A stretch of DNA of 64,000 nucleotides, taken from Pseudopyrenochaeta lycopersici (taxonomy: Eukaryota > Ascomycota > Dothideomycetes > Pleosporales > Pseudopyrenochaetaceae). Below, in pieces: positions 34,535-43,972 of this stretch. Position 1 is the first letter of the stretch; each line of letters opens with the position of its first letter. The notes beneath the pieces are model-generated. The model was not told the DNA's origin. It ran no database searches and saw only the letters and a program-made list of their open reading frames with translations. Location of the stretch: positions 620,001-684,000 of the forward strand of contig NHZP01000027.1 of the NCBI GenBank assembly GCA_003313425.1. The letters run 5' to 3'. The translations under genes and the position numbers were made by a program.

Positions 34535-35293
34535 AAATGGAAGACATTTCTGAATATAATAAGATATGCAGACAAAGCTTAGGTGAATCCGGTAGGTTCA
34601 TCCACAGTGATGAGATTGATAAGATGATAAATACTTAGCCTTCTTGTAGTGGCCAGGCAGAGTGGTGTCGGAGGCAGCGTGGTATAAAGGTCTTCATGCA
34701 GATGCAAATATATGAATTAGATAATTCGAAACCTACTGAATGCTGCCAAGCATGTGGTTCGATCTTGTGTCTTCGCATTCGAAGCGGTTAAGTACCTTAA
34801 ACTGCAACTCAAGACATTGAAGACCCACGTTGTACAGCACAAACTTTAAGTTATGATATGCCGCGCCTAGGCTAACTGCATGTGGATAGGCGGTGGCTGG
34901 GGCCGCCACTAGATCTGGCGTTCGGCTGGCCGCTCCGCCTCTGCAGATATTAGAAGGGACCCCGCCTTGGTGTACACTCGCTTGCACAATCGGCTTCCGG
35001 TATGTGCACCACAGAAACCACTTATCTTGCAGGGGTCCTTGCCGCGCTAAGCATAGCCTTATCCTAAAGAAGAGCAGAGCATGTAAATAAGACTTATTGC
35101 TTACAATGTAGACGAGCAAAAGCTCGGTAAAACTTAGTCTCATCTAACCGAATGGTACATTTGCGGATACTGGAGTAGCACAGACGCTCGCATCGTGATG
35201 CCGTACGCAGGTTTGCTACACTACGGTGAACGGAATCGATGGTGTTGTAGATTTCTTAGATGGTCTTATACAGTACTTTCAGGAGATGCTTTT
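34535..35293. other. Intergenic between convergent genes
   Basis: About 760 bp between the 3' ends of the oxidoreductase and the NLR gene. Only shadow frames are present; it should contain both transcription ends. Confidence 0.5.
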
Positions 35294-38200
35294 TTAAGAC
35301 GCAAGAGCGGCTTCAAGCAATTGCACAAGCGACTTATTCCCCATTGGAACTGCATAGTGCAACGCCGTCTTGTCATCATTGTCCTTCGCGTCGATGTGCG
35401 CTCCTCTGTCAACCAGCACCCGCACCACCGCCTCATTCCCTCCCCAAAATGTAATTGCCCGGTGCAGCGCCGTCTTCCCATCGTTGTCCTTCGCATTGAT
35501 GTCCGCTCCGCTGTCCGCTAGTAGTCGCACCACCGCCTCCTTCCCTTCCTTAGCTGCCAAGTGCAGCGCTGTCTTCCCGTCGTTGTCCTTCGCCTCGACG
35601 TCCGCTCCGCTGTCGACCAGCAGCCGCACCACCGCCTCATTCCCTCCCCAAAATGTAATTGCCCGGTGCAGCGCCGTCTTCCCACTGTTGTCCTTCGCGT
35701 TGATGTCCGCTCCGCTGTCCGCTAGCTGTCGCACTATCGTCTTGTGCCCTCTCCTAGCCGCCCAACGCAGCGCTGCCTCCTCGTCGTTATCCTTCGCCTC
35801 GACGTCCGCTCCTCTGTCCACTAGTACCTGCACCACCGCCTCATGTCCTTCCCTAGCTGCCAAGTGCAGCGCTGTCTTCCCGTAGTTGTCCTTCGCCTCG
35901 ACGTCCGCTCCGCTGCTGACTAGCAACCGCACTACCGCCTCGTGCCCTCTCCTAGCTGCCCAATGCAGCGCTGTCTCTCCATTCTTATCCTTCATCTCGA
36001 CGTCAGCTCCGCTGTCAACTAGCAGCTGGGCCATCGCTTCGTGCCCTCCTGAAGCAGCCCAATGCAACGCCGTCCGCCCAAGATTACCTTTCGCATTGGC
36101 GTCGGCTCCGCTGCCGACTAGCAACCGCACCACCGCCTCGTGCCCCTTCCAAGCTGCTTCATGTAGCGCTGTCTCTCCATCCTTATCCTTCATCTTGGCG
36201 TCAGCTCCGCTGTCAACTAGCAGCTGGGCTATCACTTCTTGCCCGTCTGAAGCCGCGAAATGCAGCGCCGTCTGCCCACGCTTATCCTTCGCATTGGCGT
36301 TGGCTCCGCAGTTGACTAAGGACCGCACCACCGCCTCGTGCCCTCTCCAAACTGCTTTATGCAGCGCTGTATCTCCAAACGCATCCTTCGTATTCACGTC
36401 CGCTCCTTTCTGTACAAGCAGCCCCACTACAGGGCCGTGGTTTTTTGAAGCTGCTTCATGCAGTGCCGTCACCCCGTAACGGTCCCCGGCGTTGGCGTCC
36501 GCTCCTGCGTCGAGGAGCAGGGGCACCATCAACTCGTGCCCCCCTTCCGAAGCTGCCATGTGTAGCGCCGTCTTCCCATTGTTGCTCTTTGCCTTGATAT
36601 CCGCTCTGTTCATAACTAGTAGCCAGGCCACCGTGTCGCGGCCCCCTAAAGCTGCCCAATGTAGCGCCGTACACCCGTTATTGTCCGTCTCGTCCACAAT
36701 CCTATAAAACCACGACATCAAAGAAGTGCTCTGGAGTATCGCTTTTGCCCATGGAACAATCCCAAAATAGCAAGCCAAGTGTAACAAAGGTAGGGATGGG
36801 GAGATATTCTGCTGTAATTTGGCTTTAGTTCTGTAGGCTGTCCACCAGTGGACCCGGAGAGCAGAGTCCTTTTGGAAGAAGCGCTTAGAGGGGTCAAACA
36901 GCTCAGCTGCTAATGCTGAACAGCTCTTTGCATGCTCAGGCCAGTAACGCACAGAATACCGCAACAGTGCAGACTCCTGAGAGCTTGACTTATCGTATGG
37001 ATTAATGACTGCATGCTGCAAGCCGCTCTGCGCAACGCATTCGAGACACGTTCGTGCCAGCTCTAGATGTGCGGTTTTCGGTTCAAGTCGAAACGCCTCT
37101 AGAACTGCGTTGTTGTCGTGCTCTTTGCGCACCAGGTAGTCCCGCGCTGACTGGTGAACAAGACTAACTTGCTGCTCCTGTACCTTTAGGAAAGGCCTGC
37201 ACAGAGCAATTACGTCGCGGATCGCGTGCTCTTCAGTAATTAGGGGAGAAGAGCGCTGAATACCTACCACGGCTGCTAGCTCTTGTAGCTGTAGAGGGCG
37301 CAAAGCCATCGTCACCCAACGCAAGATTAAAGAGCTCGTCTGTCTCCAGTTGGCTGGAATCTGTAGCAGCATGCGACTGTATATCGCCGGAAGGCCGCTT
37401 GGAAGAGCGTCGAGAGCCTTCAGCACTTCAATGCACGTCTGCTTCTGCGACAGCTCGTGCATCGCGAAGCCCACCCATAAGAACGTCCCCTCAGCGCGTG
37501 CTAGTAGTGTCGTTTGCACAGTTGTCCTAAACTTATCGTTGAACCTTTCGATCCTCGACAACTCATCCACTCGAGCCGCAACGAATCGCTTGATGTCGCT
37601 GGCCACCTTATCGTTGTTGTCAGGGTCCAGCTTCACTCTCGCGCATCCCTGCAGACCAGGTATGTCGCGGCTAACGATAGCTAGCCTAAACGTTGTTGTT
37701 GGTGGCGACGAAGCTTGGAGAGCAAGCATGCGGACGATCTTCGGCACTAGTAAGCTCAGCGTACCTTCATCACATTCGTCAAGCCCATCAAGCATACAGA
37801 ATGTCGTCCCGAGGCTAGGGTCTACGACCAGCCTGCTAAAGATAAGCCACAGAGTCTCCAGAGACGACAGTGTCTGCTGTGTCCTCTCAGGTGTCTCGAA
37901 GTACGACAGCGCATGCTTAACTAGCTGTGGACGCTTAGTAATGATCTGGTGCACTAGGCTCCGGAGCACGGCAACGCCTGTGTTGCGCTTGTCGTCCTGG
38001 TGGCTGCAGAAGTAGTACACCAGTTGTGCGCCCTCCGTGCCAGACGTTATCTTTTCGAGCTTCTCTGTCAGGAAGACAGACAGCATCGTCTTGCCCGTGC
38101 CTGGGCCGCCCGAGATCCAGAGGAGGCGCGTGTCGCCATTCAGCCAGGCGCGGTAGCTCTTATTGTGCGTAATCCACTCGCAGGTGCCCACCACTCTCGT

Positions 38201-38481
38201 GCCTTTCGCGCTAATCAAGCTCTCGCGGTCGACGCTAGGATCAGTGAGGAAGAGGGCGTTGCGACATGCGCTGGCGGCTTGCTCGGAGGCTTCTATGGAA
38301 TGCCCTTGTTAGCAACCATGAACAGAGGAGGAGAGGGAAAGAACGCATTTGACGAACTTTGAGGATCACCTGTGCTACTGAACTGTACGTTTCCGTGAAA
38401 GACACCCACGGCGACCTGCGCTCCATTGTTTCCGGATACTTCGCCGATGTGGTGTTGGTTTGGTGATAGACCCTCGGACAT
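35294..38481 (-). CDS. NACHT-ankyrin NLR (STAND) protein, two exons, 1036 aa
   Basis: Exon 1 38481-38370 and exon 2 38292-35294; the 77-bp intron (GTGATC...CCATAG) is phase 1. Exon 1 gives 37 residues with HHIGEVSGNNGAQVAVGVFH and GNVQF, a Gly/Val/Asn-rich motif. Exon 2 starts ASEQAASACRNALFLTDP, then the NACHT domain: Walker A GGPGTGKT (about 99-106), Walker B FCMLDGLDECDEG (about 202-214) and a winged-helix/HETHS-like part (SLVHQSARDYLVRKEH). Residues about 570-1036 are 14 ankyrin repeats of 33-35 residues. Such proteins sense ligands through the repeats, oligomerise with NTP and pass a death signal through the N-terminal motif. Frame fully intact. It is head-to-head with a HeLo-like gene start at 38935 and has a broken paralogue at 41950. 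Confidence 0.9.
35370..36715 (-). repeat. In-gene tandem array of ~99-bp ankyrin units
   Basis: Consecutive ankyrin-coding units are highly similar at DNA level. A 204-bp block is duplicated: cctcattccctccccaaaat begins at 35431 and again at 35635, corresponding to the unusual 35-residue repeat ALHRAITFWGGNEAVVR plus one standard unit. This points to recent unequal crossing-over or conversion within the sensor region. Confidence 0.85.
38293..38369 (-). other. Intron between the signalling-motif exon and the NACHT exon
   Basis: 77 bp, GT at 38369 and AG ending at 38293. Splicing joins QFSST, then a Glu codon formed across the junction, to ASEQAAS, keeping the NACHT frame. The paralogue at 41950 has an intron at the same place (42061-42139). 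Confidence 0.75.
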
Positions 38482-38934
38482 TTGCCTTAAATTGCGCGCG
38501 TCGCCAAATTGTAATTAGTTGTGTAATGCTACTGGAAAAGCGGCTCTACGCATCATGGGGCGCTGTTCTGCAGACTTTTGCGGGATGAGTCGCCAGAGTT
38601 GCGCAAAGGTAGGGTATCGCGGTAGCATGCGCGTGGCGATGTCTGCAGTGCAAGCAGCTGAAATAGGGGTTCTCAATCTCGTTGCCTTGCGGCGCAGTGC
38701 CTATCAGCTTCATTCCCCCGCAACCACGCAGCGCCGCGGGCCGTCAGCGCAGAGAGGCAACCACGCTCCTAACAAGCCGTGTGAGCCAAGTTCCGTAAGA
38801 AGACGCTGCGCTTAACTTCAGGTTATCCGTTCACAACGAATAACCTAAAGCAACTCAGCAACTCCTCTCTGCATCCATCTTTTTTTTGCGAAGAAATAAC
38901 TGAGACAATCCTAATCCACACCGAAAGACATATC
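38482..38934. other. Shared promoter region of the divergent NLR/HeLo-like pair
   Basis: 453 bp between two outward-facing starts (ATG 38481 minus, ATG 38935 plus). No gene inside. A bidirectional promoter is likely by position alone. Confidence 0.45.
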
Positions 38935-39053
38935 ATGGACCCTTTTAGCATCACAGCTGGTGCTATTGGGATCGCCAGGTTCGCCACGACTAGTATTATG
39001 CAGCTTTATAGTCTTATTAACAGTCTTGCTGAAGCTAAAGACGTGTTAGTAGA
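38935..39053 (+). pseudogene. HeLo-like/STAND N-terminal domain start, cut by a transposon
   Basis: ATG 38935 opens DPFSITAGAIGIARFATTSI and MQLYSLINSLAEAKDVLVD, the typical first 40 residues of the fungal 'Helo-like' N-terminal domain found at the front of STAND proteins and of membrane-targeting cell-death executors. At 39054 the frame runs into the TA target site and terminal inverted repeat of a pogo-like element. No continuation of the domain is found on the other side (Tc1/mariner DNA follows), so the gene is destroyed. It was either an independent neighbour of the NLR at 35294 or the original 5' exon of the broken paralogue at 41950. Confidence 0.75.
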
Positions 39054-39055
39054 TA

Positions 39056-40898
39056 ACGTGTTCAACCACTCGCTCGGCAACACCAGTCGCTCGGCCACCT
39101 CATCAAAACAGGAGGATCTTAACGCATGATAATGCGACAACTACGCGGTAAGTTTACTAGTAAATATAGTAGTATTGCTCTCTATCTTTGTTTACACAAA
39201 GTCTAATTGTAACCTTAAGTTCCGTATTTAGTACAGGTTAGTAGTGCTCGTTACTAAGGCTAAGAAGCCTCCTCCTCTACCCTTAAGTTTAAGGCTATTT
39301 TAGTAGCTATAGCTAACGCGCGACCTACCTTAACCTGTAAGGCACCTCTAGCTATAATATATTATTACTATTTATTCTTCTTACGTTATAAACGTATATT
39401 TAAAGTATAAAGTTTACTATTTTCCTCTACTAAGATTATAGCTAAGTTTATAGCTAGCTAACAGCCTTTAATAAGCTGCGCAAGAGCCTTACTTAAGAAG
39501 CTCTATAATTAACGTTAAAGAAGCTTATATATAAGGTAAGCCTATTAATTAAGTTAATTAGTAGTGTAAGGTATTTCTATTATCTAAATAGCCTTAGCTA
39601 TAGCTACTATCTATAGAGGAGATAGTATATAGATAACTATTAGCGTTAATAGGATATGTTTAGGATAGAACAGGACTAAGCTTATTACCTAAAAGCCTAT
39701 AAGAATATTTAAAGTTAAGAAAATAGTTAAACGTATATATAGATATATATAGAGAAATTTATCCTTATTAATAAACTATACTTATTAGCGCGTAAGCCTA
39801 TCTATTACGTGTCTATACGCTATCTTAAGAGGTAAGAAGTAACTAATATTAAGAGGCTGTAGCTTATAAGATATATAAGGAGGTATATAAAGAGTAATTA
39901 TATTCCTCTCTACGTAGTAAGTATTAAACGTAAGCGTTACGTAGCTACTATAGCTATCTAGTATTAGAAGGCAATAGCCTCTTATAGTACGTAAGGCTAT
40001 ATATAAGTTAAAATACTTTAACTAGTTAAGGCTAAAGTTATTAGTTATTTATCTATTATTACTTACACTAATACTCTAGTTACTAGGCAGCTATAGCTTA
40101 AGACTATACTATAACGCCTAGTAGACTTTACTCTTAAGGATAATAAAGAGAGGTAGTATAAAGCTTATAGTACTTATATACTTAATTATTATTATCTAGT
40201 TATAATTACTAGGCTAAATAATAGTTACTTATCTAATAGTATTAGAGCTAGTAACTACTTTTAATATTAAGGTAATACCTATTATAAACTTAGTCTTATT
40301 AAAGTTATAGGTGTCTTTAGTAACTATCTTATACGTCTAAATTATATTCTTTATAAGACTATACTTAGCGTTTATTTTTATAAAATCTTTATATTTTACG
40401 CGCTATAAGTAGAATTTATAGTTCTACTTTATCTAAAGCTCTAACTAAGCCTTAATAAAATAAGAGACTTAGTTCTTACTAAGAGGAGGTAGAGGAGGCT
40501 GCTAGCCTTATATAGCGAGAAGGGCGTCTCTTATCTAACGTATATTAATAATATAAGGCGGAAAGCCTTATTAATTAAGCTCTAGTATCTATTAAATAAG
40601 GCTCTATTTCTTAGTAGGCGATAGCTTATATTTACGTGCGTTAATTATTAGTAGAGGTAGGCAGCCTTTAATTCTATCTTATAGCGTTAATTAAGGAATA
40701 CTAAATAGCTGCGTAGCCCTCCGCACGCTTATAATTTGTTTTAAATTAATTACCTAAGATATAAGAAGGACATAGCCCTCCTTTTAAGCTATAGGAGGCT
40801 GTTGTTGCCTTGTTATAGTGGTTGTTTTGAGGCTAAGCGCGTTGGTATTAGTAGGGTGGCCGAGCGACTAGTGTTGCCGAGCGAGTAGTTGAACACGT
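39056..40898 (-). mobile_element. pogo/Fot1-like DNA transposon, 1843 bp, RIP-mutated
   Basis: Ends are inverted repeats starting ACGTGTTCAAC: 39056 rightwards and 40898 leftwards match for about 44 bases with two differences, both CA/TA. Flanking dinucleotides are TA on both sides (39054-39055, 40899-40900), the Tc1/mariner-pogo target duplication. On the minus strand near 39920-39650 a stop-containing frame reads NIITLYIPPYISYKLQPLNI, SYFLPLKIAYRHVID, then FINKDKFLYIYLYIR: the DDE_1 (Fot1/pogo) transposase region 'MPPHTSHxLQPLDVSCF' with Asp to Asn and Cys to Tyr. Not autonomous in this state. Confidence 0.88.
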
Positions 40899-40900
40899 TA

Positions 40901-41460
40901 GTGCGCCTGAAGCTAATGCGCTTGTCGTATCTAGATTTGTCTACGTAGATAAGATAGTACGACTGATAGGCACAGAGATTATAAAGGTAGTAGTCTCGAA
41001 GATCTGCATTTCGCTCCTTTGCGATCTAGCGACTCGCTTTCTTTGTCTAGCCTATAGATTTTAAAGCCTGACTTACCGCAGAGGTGTTTACTAGGATGTT
41101 AAACTTATTATACAGGAATACTATTATCTTATCTTAGTATATGCCTAGCTTCTCTAATAACTTCTTACGGAGGGTATCTAGCGTTGCTGGTGTTATACTA
41201 TGATAGTGTCTGGCGCCGTTAAAAGGCGCTTTAGTAGTGCTAAAGTATCGCATGTTTGATCGTATAGTTTGGATGGTGCGGTCGCTGTAACTAGCAGCAG
41301 CAGCTATATTAACGGACTTGACGGAATTGCTAAGTATTATAATTCTTATTATATCGTGCTGCGATACAGCGAGGTTAGGTGCTATGGTGAAATCTACTAT
41401 GCGTGCAGGGTCTTAGCACCGTGCTGTTTGCGATACACGAACATGTACTCACATTACCGC
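40901..41460 (-). mobile_element. Tc1/mariner transposase remnant
   Basis: Minus-strand frame: SYSDRTIQTIRSNMRYFSTT, KAPFNGARHYHSITPATLDT, LRKKLLEKLGIY, VVFLYNKFNILVNTSAVSQA and ASRQIAKERNADLRDYYLYN with one or more stops, then AYQSYYLIYVDKSRYDKRIS and FRRT. This is the helix-turn-helix part and the first catalytic Asp (YVDxSxxDxR) of a fungal Tc1/mariner transposase. It is cut exactly at the end of the pogo-like element (TA at 40899), so the catalytic second half is absent. Confidence 0.8.
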
Positions 41461-41949
41461 AGCCTTGGCGTGGTGCAAGTACTTGGTACCTGGAACTCTC
41501 CGTTCCAACACTGTCGCGTGTTTGAAAACATACTTTAATACCCCAAGCAAACTCAGCAGGGTCTTCTAAAGAACCTTAACGCGAGGAGGAGTGAGTTGAG
41601 AGGCGCTTGCGCACGCAATCGGTTGCGTTTCTGGACCACAGGTTGTCCTGTGACCAGCGGCAGAGCCATGCGCTACAGGCTGATACACCAGGATGAGACG
41701 AATACCTACCGCTGAACTACATGCAGTGGTTCAGCCTCGCGTCCAGCCTCCAAGCGGATGCGCCAAAGCCTGCAGCTCTCCAGCTCAGCCGCACACCTAA
41801 CAACGACTGGCACAGAACGACCCGTACCCTATCGCGATTCAGGAAGTTCACTGTGAGCGCAAGAGCCAACGCGGTAGTAGTAGCGCAAACAACGCCCACC
41901 CACGGTGACCAGTACATGAACGTCGATCAAACAGCGTGCCGTTGGACAG
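41461..41949. other. Region 5' of the broken NLR paralogue
   Basis: No motif-bearing frame. A plus-strand frame from 41721 has ordinary composition but overlaps the better-supported start at 41950 in another frame and shows no domain. Confidence 0.4.
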
Positions 41950-43524
41950 ATGTCTGGAGGTTTATGGCCCCACAAGCAACACATTGGCCAGGTATCCACA
42001 CAACAAGGCTCACAGGCCTATGTAGGCAGCTCCAGCAACTGCCAGTTTGGTGCCACTGAGGTACCCCAAAGTTCGTCTGCTAAGCTCTCTCTACTCTTCC
42101 ACCACTGTTACCGGCCGCCACTAACTGGGTACTCGACAGAAGCCTCGGAACAAGCGGCTAGCGGCGGCCAGCGTGTGCCGCAACGCCCTCTTCCTCACTG
42201 ATCCCCACGTCGACCGCGAGAGCGTGATCAGCGCGAAAGGCACGAGAGTGGTGGGCACCTGCGAGTGGATTACGCACAATGAGAGCTACCGCGCCTGGCT
42301 GAATGGCGATGGTGATGGTAGTAATAATGACAACACACGCCTGCTGTGGATCTCGGGCGGTCCAGGCAAGGGCAAGACCATGCTGTCCGTCAGTGTACAC
42401 TCAAGCTAGCGATCGTCAGCCGAGACATGCCTGGCCTGCAAGGCTGCCTGAGGGTAAGACTAGACCCGGACAACGACGAGAAGGTGGTCAATGACATTGA
42501 GCTGTTCGTATCTGCGCGGGTAGAGGAGCTGTCAAGGATCGAGGGGTTCAACGATAACTTTCGAGCATCTGTGCAGACTGCTCTACTAGCACGTGCGGAG
42601 GGGACGTTTCTGTGGGTGGGCTTCGCGATGCACGAGCTGCTGCAGAAGCAGACGTGCAGTGAGATCTGGGAGGCGCTTGAAGATCTGCCGAGCGGCCTTC
42701 CGGCGATATACAGCCGCATGCTGCTGCGGATCCCAGCCAAGCAGAGAGAGGTGAGCCAGGCGATCTTGCAATGGGTGACTATGACCGCTCGCCCTCTGCA
42801 GCTGCAAGAGCTAGCAGCGGCAGTAGGCATCGTTGTCACTCCATCTCGAATGACTGTTGAGCAAGCGACCCGTGATGCGATTACTCATTGCGGGCCCCTG
42901 CTGAAGGTACAAGAGCAAGAGGTTAGCCTTGTTCATCAGTCAGCTTGGGACTACCTACTGCGCAAAGAGCACGGCAGTGATGTAGTGCTAGAGGCGTTTC
43001 GACTCGACACAGAAGGCGCACACCTCAAGCTAGCGCGAAAGTGTCTAGATTGCATAGCAAAGAGCGACTTGCAGTATAGGGCCATTAACCTAGACGCGGA
43101 GCTAGACCCTCGACAGTCTCCGCTGCTGCGATATGTAACGCTCCACTGGCCTGAGCATGCAAGGAGCTGTTCTGCACTCGCAGCAAAGCTCTTTGACCCT
43201 CATGGACTTTTTTTGCAGAAGGAGTCTTCTTTGCGCATACACTGGTGGGAGGCCTACGATAAGAAGGTGAGAAGATATCAAGATGAATGTCCACCATTGC
43301 TGCATATGGCGTGTATTTTGGAGATCATACCATGGGTAGAAGCGGTATTAGCAAAGAAGAGCTGGAGGCCTTGGTACCACAAACGTCTGGATACGAAGGA
43401 TGCTAGAGGGATGATAGCACTGCACTGGGCAGTTCGGGAAGGGAACGAGGCGCTGGTGCGGCTGCTGGTGGACAGGGGAGCGGACCTTGAGGCGAAGGAC
43501 AACGATGGAAGAAGGGCACTTTAG
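41950..43524 (+). pseudogene. NACHT-ankyrin NLR paralogue with internal deletion
   Basis: Exon 1 (41950-42060) encodes KQHIGQVSTQQGSQAYVGSS, the counterpart of the signalling-motif exon of the NLR at 35294. A 79-bp intron (GTACCC...GACAG, 42061-42139) leads to SVCRNALFLTDPHVDRESVI and the P-loop GGPGKGKTML. Then about 110 codons, including Walker B, are missing, and the frame shifts to LKLAIVSRDMPGLQGC. The remaining open frame runs to 43524 with HQSAWDYLLRKEH and one and a half ankyrin repeats (ALHWAVREGNEALVRLLVDR), after which the array is lost. The first 100 bases around the P-loop are nearly identical to the intact gene, the rest clearly divergent. Inactive as an ATPase. Confidence 0.85.
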
Positions 43525-43972
43525 CGGAATACTCTCTAACGACATCGCGATGTAGCGTAGCAAAACTGTCTGCAGAGTCAGGGTGCGAGTGACTTGGTTG
43601 TTGTCTTTGCTGCTGTCTTTGCTGCTGTGCTCCATACACTCCATATGATATCGTGATGACCACAGCTAGGGATTAGTGAGCTTTCGCCTTCTCGGATCGT
43701 TGGTAGTATTCATGTAAAGGTTATTCCTAACAAGGTTGAGGCTAAGCTAAGCAATGCAGGGACCCCTGTAGGCTCGGTATTCCGTGTGTGCAGACCGGAA
43801 GCCGATTGTGCAAGCGAGTGTAGCGCACTCGTCAACTGAGAATCCTTACGTACTAGGTCGGAAATCCACTTCTCCGGCTCACCGGTGGCAGCGGGCACGG
43901 TCCCCAGGTTCAAGTGAGGAAGCTACGTGTTTGGCTTCCTACTCACCTATCCGGACGTATGACTAGCGCAAG
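43525..43972. other. Intergenic, nothing recognised
   Basis: 450 bp between the NLR pseudogene and the next HET gene. It contains two copies of tttgctgctgt near 43605-43630. Promoter of the HET gene presumably at the right edge. Confidence 0.4.

Noticed and set aside
35370..36479. Two long plus-strand open frames opposite the NLR gene
   Set aside because: They exist because the ankyrin repeats are regular and lack stops on the other strand; composition is Ser/Thr/Ala/Pro filler with no start context.
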